NCBI GenBank assembly: GCA_018268995.1 | Contig: JAFDVL010000039.1 | Location: 124,001-188,000, forward strand | DNA length: 64,000 bases | DNA from: Acidobacteriota bacterium | GTDB lineage: Bacteria; Acidobacteriota; Blastocatellia; RBC074 | Direction of reading: 5' to 3' | In this document: piece after piece, positions 53,703 through 63,134 of the stretch | Numbering within the stretch: position 1 is the first letter of the stretch | How the letters are laid out: each line of letters starts with the position of its first letter | Translations under genes and position numbers: made by a program | The notes under the pieces: model-generated | Database searches by the model: none | Told to the model about the DNA's origin: nothing | The model's input: the letters and a program-made list of their open reading frames with translations, nothing else

Positions 53703-53890
53703 TTTTAGGTGCTTGAACAAAGGTTCAAGATAATAGGGAAGCGGGTGGAATCCCCGCACGGTCTCCGCCACTGTGAAGCTCGATTTTATGTCGCCGCTGA
53801 TCAAGGCAGGTCAGCCATTACATAGCAATATGTGAGAAGGCTGATGTTGCCTGCGCTGCATTGAGTGAAGTCAGGAAACCTGCCTGAAAG
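53703..53890 (+). ncRNA. Cobalamin (B12) riboswitch aptamer
   Basis: The core GGGAAGCGGGTGGAATCCCC (53736-53755) with CGGTCTCCGCCACTGTGA (53759-53776), and the B12 box AGTCAGGAAACCTGCCT (53869-53885), match the RF00174 consensus closely and in the right order and spacing. It precedes btuF-btuCD-btuB. With cobalamin bound it should turn the operon off through the terminator at 54001-54046. Confidence 0.95.
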
Positions 53891-54000
53891 GTTGCTGCTT
53901 TCAGTTACTCTTCGGATGAAAGAGCGCGGCATCGGTTTGAGAGAGGGTTTTATTAGTAAAACGCTTTCTCTAACTCGGTTATTCTCCTTTCTTTCTTGTT

Positions 54001-54046
54001 AGCCTTAGACGCGCGCCATTTTGCCCGTCTAAGGCTTTTCTTTTTT
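54001..54046 (+). terminator. Riboswitch-controlled intrinsic terminator
   Basis: AGCCTTAGACG (54001-54011) pairs perfectly with CGTCTAAGGCT (54026-54036), then TTTTCTTTTTT to 54046. It ends immediately before the btuF ATG at 54047, so readthrough and translation start meet at one point. It is the expected expression platform. Confidence 0.9.
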
Positions 54047-54961
54047 ATGCCCTGCCCCGGCTTACAACCTAGATCGTTTCTCTGGCTCGCTGCATTTCTG
54101 TGCCTTAGCGTTTCCTGTCATCAGCGTATTGATTCTCAAAAACATCACGGTAAACAACTCTTTACAGATGAAACAGGCCGACAGATAGCACTCACGCCAA
54201 ATCCACAACGCATCATCTCGCTAGCGCCAAACATCACTGAAACATTGTTTGCATTAGGATTAGGCGAACGTGTCATCGGAGTTACAACTTATTGTGACTT
54301 TCCAGTAGAAGCCAAGGCCAAAGAAAAAGTGGGAGATACGCTAAAACCGAATCTTGAACGGATAATTGCGCTTAAACCCGATTTAGTTTTGATCTCAACT
54401 GCAAGCCAACTGGAAAAAATTACACAGCAGTTAGACCAGCTGAATATTCCCATATTTATTACAAATCCTAAAACTGTGGCAGAAGTCCTGACGTCCATTC
54501 GTAAACTCGGAGAAATCACGGGCACAAGTCAGCAAGCAGAAACGCTTACTCTAGCCATGCAAACCAAAATCAGAGAGTCGCAACAGATCGTAACGAATCA
54601 ATCATTGCCCAAAGTTTTGTATGTACTGCAACTCTCCCCATTGATCACTGCGGGCAAAAACACTTTCATCAACGACTTGATTCAAATGGCGGGCGGACAA
54701 TCTATTTCCGGTGAAGAGGCGGCTGATTACCCGCAGTTTTCGCGTGAGACAGCCATTGCACGAGCACCTGAGGTAATTATTGTTCCCCAAAGCCACGGCA
54801 CTGAACTCGTCAACGTAGAGGCAATCAAGCAGGGTTTTGCCATCACTCCGGCTGTAAAAAATAATCGTATAGTCAGTGTCAATCCCGACTTGATTGACCG
54901 ACCAGGACCGCGCATCGTGGACGGCCTTGAAGCATTGCGAAAGGCGATTCATGGTAAGTAA
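54047..54961 (+). CDS. btuF: Cobalamin-binding lipoprotein BtuF
   Basis: 304 residues. Lipobox LSVSC after a hydrophobic stretch makes it a probable lipoprotein. The periplasmic-binding fold shows NPQRIISLAPNITETLFALG, VIGVTTYCDFP, LKPNLERIIALKPDLVLIST, and IFITNPKTVAEVLTSIRKLG. It captures cobalamin and delivers it to BtuCD. The frame extends up to a TTG at 53996 through the terminator; ATG 54047 is preferred although no ribosome site is visible in the T-rich leader. It overlaps btuCD by 11 bases. Confidence 0.92.
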   Translation: MPCPGLQPRSFLWLAAFLCLSVSCHQRIDSQKHHGKQLFTDETGRQIALTPNPQRIISLAPNITETLFALGLGERVIGVTTYCDFPVEAKAKEKVGDTLKPNLERIIALKPDLVLISTASQLEKITQQLDQLNIPIFITNPKTVAEVLTSIRKLGEITGTSQQAETLTLAMQTKIRESQQIVTNQSLPKVLYVLQLSPLITAGKNTFINDLIQMAGGQSISGEEAADYPQFSRETAIARAPEVIIVPQSHGTELVNVEAIKQGFAITPAVKNNRIVSVNPDLIDRPGPRIVDGLEALRKAIHGK

Positions 54962-56831
54962 TGAAGTCACAACGCAAGTTGGCGAAATGCAGACAGCGGA
55001 CTTAACTAAGCAGCGTGCGCGTTTCGTCATCATGTTGCTATTTGTATTACTCAGCCTGGCCACAATCATCGCACTTTGCCTCGGCAGCGAATCCATTTCT
55101 CTGGCGCAACTCTGGGCCCAATCACTGTCACGCGAACAGGAAGTCATTCTTTTCAATATCCGCCTGCCCCGTATTGCGTTGGCTTTGGGATCGGGCGCGG
55201 CACTCGCGTTGGCAGGCGCGGCATTTCAGGCGCTGCTGCGGAATCCGTTGGCTGATCCGTATGTGCTGGGCGTTTCCAGCGGTGCGGCGTTAGGGGCGAT
55301 TGTCGGAATCCTGTTCGCGTCTCAGTTTGTTTTTGCGCGCCCGCTGCTAAGTTTTGCAGGAGCGTCCGCAGCAACCTTTGTCGTTTATTTATTAGGACGA
55401 CGCGCAGATGATCCGGCGCGATTGATTTTGGCGGGTGTGGTAATTTCGACGTTGCTGGCTTCGTTCATGGTGTTGCTGACGACGTTGGCGGATGATATTC
55501 GGCTTCGTAACATTACCTTTTGGTTGCTTGGCGATCTTTCAAGCGGCAACAGTGAATTGATCTTGTTTTTGACGATGACGGTGATCGGTGGCGGCGTGGT
55601 TTTATTCGCAAATGCGCGGGCGTTGAACTTGATGATCGTGGGCGAGCGCGATGCTTTTTCGCTCGGCGTCGAGACAACCCGCGTGCGCTGGATCGTCTTT
55701 GTTACGGCGTCCCTGTTGACCGCCGCCGCAGTCTCAACCGGAGGGGCTATCGGCTATGTTGGTCTGGTCGTGCCGCATCTGATTCGCCTTGCCGCAGGCA
55801 ACGACAATCGTCTGGTTCTTCCCGCTTCGGCATTGGCGGGAGCGTTGCTGGTACTGCTTGCCGACACAATGGCCCGCACGGTGATTGCTCCGCGCGAATT
55901 GCCGACCGGAGCGATTACCGCCTTAATTGGTGCGCCCGTGATGGTGTACCTGCTGCTAGGGCGAGGGAAATTCAGACGCGCAGAAACAGGGAAACGCGCA
56001 GAAGTTATGGCCCTGCCGTTGCTGCCGACATCGCAAACCAAGCCGGGCGCGCCGTTGCTGCAATTGAAAGAAGTTAGCTTTCACTACGATCACGAAATCC
56101 TGACGCACATCAATCTCAGCGTTCACGCGGGCGAAATTGTCGCGTTGCTTGGCCCAAATGGCGCAGGCAAATCTACCCTGCTGAATGTAGCCGCCGGAAA
56201 ACTCACACCGCAAAGCGGCGCAGTGAATTTACAAGAACGAAACCTTGCTGAATTTTCGCGCCGCGAATTCGCCCGGCACGTCGCGCTGGTGGCGCAAGCC
56301 AGCGAATTGCATTTTCCCTTAACCGTACTTGAGTACGTGCTGGCGGGACGATTCGCGCATACGTCCAGCGTCGGCTTTGATTCACCCGCAGATATTGATA
56401 TTGCCCGGCAAGCGTTGGCGGCAACGGACGCTGCGCACTTTGCCACACGCCTGTTCAATCAACTTTCGAGCGGCGAGAAACAGCGCGTTGTTTTAGCGCG
56501 AGCTTTGGCGCAACAGCCGCAACTGCTTTTACTGGATGAACCCACAGCGAATCTGGATGTGGCGCACCAAATCACCCTGCTGGAATTGGTGCAGCGATTG
56601 ACGCGGGAATACGGAATTGGCGCACTGATCGTCACACACGAAATCAATCTCGCGGCTGAATATGCCGACCGTGTGGCGCTGCTCAGGCAGGGGAAGATTT
56701 TCGCCTCCGGTGCGGTCGAATCCGTGATGACTACTGAGAACTTGCGCGCTGTCTTTGACGCCGAATTAGCCGTTCACAAACATCCACAAAATAACAAACC
56801 AGTAATTACCCTGATCGGAAAAACCCAATGA
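54951..56831 (+). CDS. Single-chain cobalamin transporter: BtuC permease fused to BtuD ATPase
   Basis: 626 residues. Residues about 20-345 form a FecCD/BtuC permease with about ten helices (FNIRLPRIALALGSGAALAL, LLRNPLADPYVLGVSSGAAL, IGYVGLVVPHLIRLAAGNDN). Residues about 370-610 form the ABC ATPase: Walker A GPNGAGKST (from residue 401), signature LSSGEKQR (about 505), Walker B LLLLDEPT (about 524), then VTHEINLAAEYADRV. In E. coli these are two genes. Overlaps btuF upstream and btuB downstream (ATGA). Confidence 0.93.
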   Translation: MVSNEVTTQVGEMQTADLTKQRARFVIMLLFVLLSLATIIALCLGSESISLAQLWAQSLSREQEVILFNIRLPRIALALGSGAALALAGAAFQALLRNPLADPYVLGVSSGAALGAIVGILFASQFVFARPLLSFAGASAATFVVYLLGRRADDPARLILAGVVISTLLASFMVLLTTLADDIRLRNITFWLLGDLSSGNSELILFLTMTVIGGGVVLFANARALNLMIVGERDAFSLGVETTRVRWIVFVTASLLTAAAVSTGGAIGYVGLVVPHLIRLAAGNDNRLVLPASALAGALLVLLADTMARTVIAPRELPTGAITALIGAPVMVYLLLGRGKFRRAETGKRAEVMALPLLPTSQTKPGAPLLQLKEVSFHYDHEILTHINLSVHAGEIVALLGPNGAGKSTLLNVAAGKLTPQSGAVNLQERNLAEFSRREFARHVALVAQASELHFPLTVLEYVLAGRFAHTSSVGFDSPADIDIARQALAATDAAHFATRLFNQLSSGEKQRVVLARALAQQPQLLLLDEPTANLDVAHQITLLELVQRLTREYGIGALIVTHEINLAAEYADRVALLRQGKIFASGAVESVMTTENLRAVFDAELAVHKHPQNNKPVITLIGKTQ

Positions 56832-59170
56832 AACTTGTTCGCACACTTCTTTTTCTTTATTTGATTTTTCCTTGCGCCAGCTTTGCGCAGGAGCTTCCAA
56901 CGTCTGAGCCAAGCCGAATTCTGGACGCGACAGACAAGCCGATTCCTGGCGCACACATTAAAATCCGCAATCAAAATGGTGTGATCGTGCGCGAACTTGT
57001 TGCGGATGAGCGGGGGGAATTTTCTGTGCCGACGTTGCCGAGTGGTGAGTACCACTTCCTGCCGGAAGTCGCCGGAATGGTTGCAGTAAATCCATCGCAC
57101 AAAATGAAAAGCACTGGCAGCACCAGATTCCACCTGACGATTAAAATGAAGGTCGCGGCGATTCAGGATTCCATTCTTGTTTCCGCCTCGCGCACGGAAA
57201 ACAATCTCGCAACAACCCCAGCTAGCGCGTATGTCATCACGGCAGAAGAGTTGTCACGCACACAACACATCAATGTGTCCAATGCCCTGCGCACCTCGCC
57301 GGGAGTAATCGTGATGCAAACGGCGCGGCGCGGCGTGACTTCCCTGTTTGTGCGCGGCGGCGAGTCGGATTACACCAAAGTTTTGGTGGATGGTATTCCG
57401 ATCAATGATGCAGGCGGCGCGTTCGATTTGTCTGACCTGACGATTGACAGCGCCAAGCAAATTGAATTGGTGCGCGGTGCCAGCAGCGCCTTGTACGGCT
57501 CTGATGCAATGAGCGGCGTGTTGCAATTCATCACGCGGCGCGGCGCAAGCTCGACACCAGAACTTGAGCTGTTAGCCGAAGGCGGCAGTTTTGCGTTCAA
57601 TCGCCAAGCCGCCAAGCTGGCAGGGGCAAACGGCGGATTTGATTATTTAGTTGGATTTTCTCACTTGCGCACGAATGGCCGGGATCGCAACGACGATTAC
57701 CAGAATCGTGTGGCTTCGGGCAATTTCGGCTATCGCTTCAACGAACGAACAACTCTGCGAATGCTTGTGCGAAGCGAGAATTCCGGCTTGGGCGTGCCTG
57801 GAGCAACAGGACGTTATTTCCCCGATCCTGATGAACGTGCGCGACGACGCAGAATCGCGACAGGCTTGCGCTTTACTGACCAAACAACCAGAAACTGGCA
57901 TCAGAGCTTCAGTTTCGTTTACGCTGAAAATAATCAACTCGGTCTTGATCCGGTCGCGCAGGATTTGAATAAATCGAACACGCCACCCGACACGAATTTT
58001 GCTTTCAACGACTTCGTTTCATTTTTCAATAATCATCAAAAACGGCGTGGGCTGCGTTACCAAAGCGATGTCGTGCTGCCGCATAACAATTTGCTCTCAG
58101 CCGGATTGGAATACGAAAAGGAAACGGCAGTTTTTGATAGTGGTCTTGCCGGGCTGAACCGTGTCGCACCGGAGCGCAGCAACCTGGGTGCTTTTCTGCA
58201 AGATCAATTTTTCTATGGCTCACGATTTGTGCTGACTGCCGGGGTACGAATCGAAAACAACCGCGCGGAATTGCCAGCGAATTTTGCCAATGTGCTGAGG
58301 TCACTTGGCTCTGCGCCGTTTGCCGGAAGCATTGGTTATGGCACGAAAGCTGCGCCGAAACTGGCGGCGTTGTTTGTTGCGAGTAAAGGCAACGACACGA
58401 TTGGCGCAACCAAATTTCGCGCGTCTTACGGCGAAGGCATCAAAGCGGCAACGCTGGTCGAAGCCTTTAGCCCGAACTCATTTTTCCTCGGCAATCCTGG
58501 ATTAAAGCCGGAACGCGCGCGCAGTTTTGATCTAGGCATTGAGCAGTTATTTGCACAAGATCGCGTGCGGCTTGAAGCCACGTATTTTGACAATCGCTTC
58601 CGTGACCAGATTGCCTACGTGGGCGATCCGGCAACGTTTGGCGGCCCAATCAAAACAGCAACGGGCGTGTTGACCAGCTTCGTTAATAATGATCGCGCGC
58701 GGGCACGGGGCCTGGAATTAAGTCTGGCGCTCCGCCCCAAACGGCAGTTGAGCATCAGCGGGAATTATACACTGACCGATTCCAAGCTCATCGCGGCGGC
58801 AGAGGTGATTGACTTTGTCACGCTCAAGCTTGCTCCGAATCCTGAAGTCGGCTCGCCACTTCTTCGCCGCCCCAAGCATTCAGGTGCATTCAACGTAGGT
58901 TGGGTAGGAGAACGTTTTGATGTGAACCTGAGCGCCCTTTTCATTGGCCGACGACGCGATATTGATCCAGTTTCTTTCTCGCGGCTGGTTTATAACGAAG
59001 GGTTTTCAAAAGTGGATTTGGCGGGCGGCTATCGGCTCAACGCGCGCGCGACGCTCTTTGCCCGCATTGAAAATCTGCTCAATCAAAACTATCAGGAAGT
59101 GTTGGGCTACCCAGCGTACAGGCTGACGTTTTCGGCAGGATTGCGAATGAGAATTGGAGGCGAAAAGTAG
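56828..59170 (+). CDS. btuB: BtuB-like TonB-dependent cobalamin receptor
   Basis: 780 residues. Signal peptide (TLLFLYLIFPCASFAQ), an N-terminal beta domain (about 30-105, RILDATDKPIPGAHIKI), the TonB box region and plug (DSILVSASRTENNLATTPAS, VSNALRTSPGVIVMQTARRG, VLVDGIPINDAGGAFDLSDL), and a 22-strand-type barrel ending LRMRIGGEK. It would bring cobalamin across the outer membrane. B12 specificity is inferred from the riboswitch and the linked btuF-btuCD. Overlaps btuCD by 4 bases. Confidence 0.9.
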   Translation: MKLVRTLLFLYLIFPCASFAQELPTSEPSRILDATDKPIPGAHIKIRNQNGVIVRELVADERGEFSVPTLPSGEYHFLPEVAGMVAVNPSHKMKSTGSTRFHLTIKMKVAAIQDSILVSASRTENNLATTPASAYVITAEELSRTQHINVSNALRTSPGVIVMQTARRGVTSLFVRGGESDYTKVLVDGIPINDAGGAFDLSDLTIDSAKQIELVRGASSALYGSDAMSGVLQFITRRGASSTPELELLAEGGSFAFNRQAAKLAGANGGFDYLVGFSHLRTNGRDRNDDYQNRVASGNFGYRFNERTTLRMLVRSENSGLGVPGATGRYFPDPDERARRRRIATGLRFTDQTTRNWHQSFSFVYAENNQLGLDPVAQDLNKSNTPPDTNFAFNDFVSFFNNHQKRRGLRYQSDVVLPHNNLLSAGLEYEKETAVFDSGLAGLNRVAPERSNLGAFLQDQFFYGSRFVLTAGVRIENNRAELPANFANVLRSLGSAPFAGSIGYGTKAAPKLAALFVASKGNDTIGATKFRASYGEGIKAATLVEAFSPNSFFLGNPGLKPERARSFDLGIEQLFAQDRVRLEATYFDNRFRDQIAYVGDPATFGGPIKTATGVLTSFVNNDRARARGLELSLALRPKRQLSISGNYTLTDSKLIAAAEVIDFVTLKLAPNPEVGSPLLRRPKHSGAFNVGWVGERFDVNLSALFIGRRRDIDPVSFSRLVYNEGFSKVDLAGGYRLNARATLFARIENLLNQNYQEVLGYPAYRLTFSAGLRMRIGGEK

Positions 59171-59174
59171 CGAC

Positions 59175-59762
59175 TTAACGCAGCCTGCCCATTGTTTGTT
59201 GCCAGGCTAAAGTGCGGCGCAGAACGTTCAGCCGCGCGCGTTCGGTTTCGGTCGTGAGCGGTTCCAACTGATTGGCGATTTCGCTTAGCAAGGCAAAGGC
59301 AAAAAGTCCGGCGTGTGTAGTGACGTGCGTGTAGTAATGCACTTCGATAGCGCCGTTCGCCGTGTGATGAAAGGCACGCATTTCGTCTTCAGTCATCTTT
59401 TCGACATTTGCGTTGATCGGCAACACTTCGCGCGGAATGCCGTGTTGATAGCGGCCTTCGTGATTCCAACCTAACAACAAAATCCCAATCATCACGCCCT
59501 GCTCATTCAAATAATCCGGGCTGAAGACAGAGTTTAGTTCCGGCGGCGTTGAGAGGCGTGGGCCGTAATTGCCGTATTCAGGATTGATGAGTTGCGAGTT
59601 GTAAATCACGCCAACCGCATCACCGCGATCCGTCACGATTTTAACGAACTGACCGAAGCAGTAATCGGCGGCGGTGGGCGGTGCGGGCGTTTCGAGTGAG
59701 TCCAGCACGCGGGCAGCGTAATCAACGTGCGAATTTGATTTTATGACTTTGGCAATACGCAT
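59175..59762 (-). CDS. Hypothetical protein, HAS-barrel-like N-terminus
   Basis: 195 residues. MRIAKVIKSNSHVDYAARVL, then FGQFVKIV and AVGVIYNSQLINPEYGNYGP look like the beta-barrel domain found at the start of HerA-type ATPases and in short stand-alone proteins. The second half is helical with no ATPase motif. The frame is open to 59897, but the ATG at 59762 is the first with this pattern. Convergent with btuB (4 bases apart). Confidence 0.6.
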   Translation of the reverse strand: MRIAKVIKSNSHVDYAARVLDSLETPAPPTAADYCFGQFVKIVTDRGDAVGVIYNSQLINPEYGNYGPRLSTPPELNSVFSPDYLNEQGVMIGILLLGWNHEGRYQHGIPREVLPINANVEKMTEDEMRAFHHTANGAIEVHYYTHVTTHAGLFAFALLSEIANQLEPLTTETERARLNVLRRTLAWQQTMGRLR

Positions 59763-60070
59763 AAGATTTTTGTGCGAATATTTTCGGAGTAACGCAATCT
59801 CCAAGAAGTCGTGACATTTCACGGATAAATCAGTGCGAGAGTACGTCACAGAGCAGCGAACGAGGTTGCTCTGGTTAAGTGCTGTGTTCGATAGCATCGT
59901 GCTTGATCAGAGCAGTCTCGATTACAAAGGCTGATTAGGTTGAGTACAAACACTTTCGGTGTGTAATCGTTGGGGACCCAATCAGCCTTTTACTTTTGCC
60001 ACAGATGATTGATACAAAAAGATTGTGAGAGACGAAAGTAATTCACGTTCATCTGTGACCTGTCTTGTTT
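59763..60070. other. Intergenic region with interleaved inverted repeats, no gene
   Basis: 308 bases between two - strand genes. It contains CGATTACA (59919-59926) / TGTAATCG (59962-59969), AAAGGCTGATTAGGT (59926-59940) / ACCCAATCAGCCTTT (59976-59990), and a small ACAC/GTGT hairpin (59950-59962). The two longer pairings interleave, as in a pseudoknot or a two-state switch. No gene recognised. Confidence 0.7.
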
Positions 60071-60967
60071 TCATTGATTCGTAACAGGCCTCACTTCACT
60101 TGTAACCCACGCTGTCCACCACAAATCCCGCAACATCTGTGCCCCAGCGGCCAACCGCTCCTGAACAAACTTCTTGTGTTCTTCTGACTTCGTCGCGTCC
60201 CCAAACGATTCTTTCTTTTCTAACTCGTACAACTTTTCGACTAATGACTTCGATGTTTGCAAATAGGCAATGACTTCTTCGCGTGGCTTGGCAAGAACGC
60301 GTGCAGTCCCAACAAGAGGCAACACATCATTTACCTGAAGATGTGTTTGCACGTAGACACTTTCAAATTGGTAATGGATTTTGTTGCTGGTGCTGTAGCC
60401 CTTGGGATTTTCGCCAATCCATCCATTGTGGTGCATCGTGGTGTGATGCGGGTTCGCGCCATCGGCAACATAGTGTCCCAGGATTCCGGCATCATTAATA
60501 ATTCGTTGCTCAATCATCTCGCGCTTGATCGGATCAGCTGTCACACGCCAGAGACGAAATTCAATTCGCAAGGTTTGGAACAGCTCCAAAATGCGATAGG
60601 GCAGGAATCCCGCTTCAGAGGGTTTTCGACCTGCTTGCCCCAAGGCCTCGATAAAGGCGTAGCGATCTGCGGCACTCATCAACGCGCCATCGGGCACGAA
60701 TTCCATATCCAGATAATGATCGGGCGAAAAGGATTTGACGGCAGGGTCAAGATCAGATTCTGCACGCTCGCGCCAACGATCCGGTTCAGGATTGAGATAG
60801 CCCAACCGTTTCGAGGCTTGATGAAAAAAGCCAGGCGCGTCGGTAGGCATTTTCAAAGCAGCAGCCAAGCCTGCGACTTCATGCCCGTGCTCACCCCAGG
60901 CATTCACGTTGACAGGTAAAATCAGGCTCACCACTAAACAGAAGCTGATAAAAAGACGATTGTTCAT
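60071..60967 (-). CDS. S1/P1 nuclease or zinc phospholipase C-like secreted enzyme
   Basis: 298 residues. Signal peptide ends VNVNA, followed directly by W24-G-E-H27-G-H29. In the P1 nuclease/phospholipase C superfamily the mature N-terminal Trp binds zinc, so this cleavage fits. Further ligands: SPDHYLDMEF and GHYVADGANPHHTT (His-x3-Asp ... His pattern). The substrate (nucleic acid or phospholipid) cannot be told apart from sequence. ATG 60967 is preferred over 61027. Confidence 0.82.
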   Translation of the reverse strand: MNNRLFISFCLVVSLILPVNVNAWGEHGHEVAGLAAALKMPTDAPGFFHQASKRLGYLNPEPDRWRERAESDLDPAVKSFSPDHYLDMEFVPDGALMSAADRYAFIEALGQAGRKPSEAGFLPYRILELFQTLRIEFRLWRVTADPIKREMIEQRIINDAGILGHYVADGANPHHTTMHHNGWIGENPKGYSTSNKIHYQFESVYVQTHLQVNDVLPLVGTARVLAKPREEVIAYLQTSKSLVEKLYELEKKESFGDATKSEEHKKFVQERLAAGAQMLRDLWWTAWVTSEVRPVTNQ

Positions 60968-61180
60968 ATGTTGCATGCTGGAAATTATTCTCCTACGAAT
61001 GTCTTCATCGTAAGGCAGCTGTAGCAAGGCATCAATGTTTATAACGATATTGTAGGAAATATAATTTTTCTAATGATGCCCCGCAACTTTTCACTTGAAT
61101 GATAAACACTGGGTGCTAAGATGGGATTTGAGATTGATTCGCGATCCCCTTTTTTATGCCCCCTACCCCTTTTGACTTGA

Positions 61181-63079
61181 GTGAGGTTAACCTTGCAACG
61201 CGCGCAACTCCGGCGCAAGTGGTACCGCATCGAATTGCGGGCGACTCGGTTCATTGATCGTCTTGGCCTGCCGGAAAATCAAAAACTTTTCCTGATTACG
61301 TTGATTGTCGGGGCTGTCTGTGGCCTGGTTGCAGTTTCGTTTCATCTGCTGATTCTGGCAATGGAACGCAACATCATTCGCCACGTCTTTGTTGCCTACG
61401 AACGAGGTTTCAATTGGAAGTTTGCGGTGCTTACGTTAATGATCCCGACACTCGGCGGATTGTTGGTCGGGTTGCTCCTGCAATATTGGGTTCCTGAGGC
61501 ACGCGGTAGCGGCATTCCCCAAGTCAAAACAGCATATTTCACCAATTATGGCCGCCTGCCTTTCAAATCGGCGATTGGCAAAGCGATTACATCAGCGATT
61601 AGTTTAGGAACCGGCGCTTCCATCGGACGTGAAGGGCCAACCGTACAAATTTGTGCCGCCGTGTCTTCCTTTCTCGGACGTTTCTTTGGTGTTTCGCGTC
61701 GTCGTTTAATGGAACTCTTGCCAGTGGGTTCAGCCGCTGGGGTTGCCGCTGCATTCAACACACCCATTGCGGCTGTCACATTTGCCTTTGAAGAAATTAT
61801 CGGCGACCTCAATCAACGAATGCTCGGCGGCATTGTGATCGCTGCCGTGATTGCATCAGCGATTTCGCGAGCCTTTGAGCCAGGGCATTTGTATCCCGGC
61901 GTCACGGCCTATGGATTACAGCATCCAGCAGAACTGATTTTCTATTTGTTGCTCGGCGCGATCATCGGCGGGGTGTCAGTCTTTTTCTCGAACACGCTGC
62001 TAAAGCTCCGCCTGATCTTCCGCCAACTCCGCACGATTCCGATGTGGCTGAAACCTGCGATTGGCGGATTTGCTGTTGGCATCGTTGGGTTGTTTGCCCC
62101 ACAGGCAATGGGTGGCGGATACACAACACTGACCGCCGCCTTGCAGGGCCGCCTGCCATTGTTATTAATGATGACGGTCGCTGTTGCCAAAATCGTCACG
62201 ACGGTAATTTCTTATGGCTCTGGGGGATCAGGAGGCATTTTTGCGCCTTCATTATTTATCGGAGCAATGGTCGGAGGAACGCTGGGCTATATCGTCGAAG
62301 CCGCCATTCCCGGACACCCAACTGCACCAGGAGCATTTGCCCTGGTTGGCATGGGAGCGAGTTTTTGCGGAGTCATTCGCGCGCCAATTACATCCGTCCT
62401 CATCGTGTTTGAGATGACGCAGAACTATTCCCTAATTCTGCCGTTGATGATTGCAAACGCGACCAGCTATCTGGTGGCGCAGCGTTTGAGTCCGACCCCA
62501 ATTTATGAAGCCTTGCTCGAACAGGATGGGATTCGGCTCGCGCCTGCACAGCCGAAAGTTTTACTGCACAAGCTGATCGTCTCAAGCGTGATGACCCGCG
62601 ACGTGGTGACGTTGCCAGCAAACTTGACGGTTCGTGAGGCAGTGGAATATCTCAATACGAATCGGCATTACGGATTCCCGGTAATAGATGGCGCGCGCAA
62701 AATGGTAGGGTTCATCACGCGTAATGATTTACGGCATCATCAGGCTGAGAATAACGAAGAGCAAGTGCTGGGCGAAGTCGCAATCAAAGACGTTGTGACG
62801 GCATATCCCGACCATCCGCTTGACACAGTGATGCTCAAACTTGGCGAGCAGGAATTATCATTGCTGCCCGTGATCAGTCGAAAAGACCCACAACAGTTGC
62901 TTGGCATTGTTTCGATGCGTGACATTGTGCGTGCACAAGCCCGCATCGCGGCACGCGAGAAACAACCTGCCCGCCGTAGGTTACGACGAAAGGCTGCGCG
63001 CAAAAAAGCGCGAACTGCCGCCCCAAAACCACCTGAGCAATCTGAGCAAGCGCAAGAAGCCACGACAGCGGTGCCTTAG
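61181..63079 (+). CDS. ClC-type chloride transporter with two CBS domains
   Basis: 632 residues. ClC signatures GSGIPQ, GREGPTVQ and GSGGSGGIFAPSLFIGA line the anion path. The gating Glu (GREGP, about residue 151) and a second Glu near the position of the proton glutamate (FAFEEIIGDLN) are present, which suggests a H+/Cl- exchanger rather than a channel. Two CBS domains follow (VSSVMTRDVVTLPANLTVRE and VAIKDVVTAYPDHPLDTVML). The tail is Lys/Arg/Ala-rich. GTG 61181 is the outer start; TTG 61193 has GAGG six bases before it. Confidence 0.92.
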   Translation: MRLTLQRAQLRRKWYRIELRATRFIDRLGLPENQKLFLITLIVGAVCGLVAVSFHLLILAMERNIIRHVFVAYERGFNWKFAVLTLMIPTLGGLLVGLLLQYWVPEARGSGIPQVKTAYFTNYGRLPFKSAIGKAITSAISLGTGASIGREGPTVQICAAVSSFLGRFFGVSRRRLMELLPVGSAAGVAAAFNTPIAAVTFAFEEIIGDLNQRMLGGIVIAAVIASAISRAFEPGHLYPGVTAYGLQHPAELIFYLLLGAIIGGVSVFFSNTLLKLRLIFRQLRTIPMWLKPAIGGFAVGIVGLFAPQAMGGGYTTLTAALQGRLPLLLMMTVAVAKIVTTVISYGSGGSGGIFAPSLFIGAMVGGTLGYIVEAAIPGHPTAPGAFALVGMGASFCGVIRAPITSVLIVFEMTQNYSLILPLMIANATSYLVAQRLSPTPIYEALLEQDGIRLAPAQPKVLLHKLIVSSVMTRDVVTLPANLTVREAVEYLNTNRHYGFPVIDGARKMVGFITRNDLRHHQAENNEEQVLGEVAIKDVVTAYPDHPLDTVMLKLGEQELSLLPVISRKDPQQLLGIVSMRDIVRAQARIAAREKQPARRRLRRKAARKKARTAAPKPPEQSEQAQEATTAVP

Positions 63080-63134
63080 GAAAAATCGCCGAAAAAAAGA
63101 AAAAGAAGCAGCACGTTATCATTCGTGCGTGCGC

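Noticed and set aside
53526..53804. 92-residue open frame on - across the riboswitch
   Set aside because: Antisense to the B12 aptamer and promoter; the RNA motif explains the sequence better.
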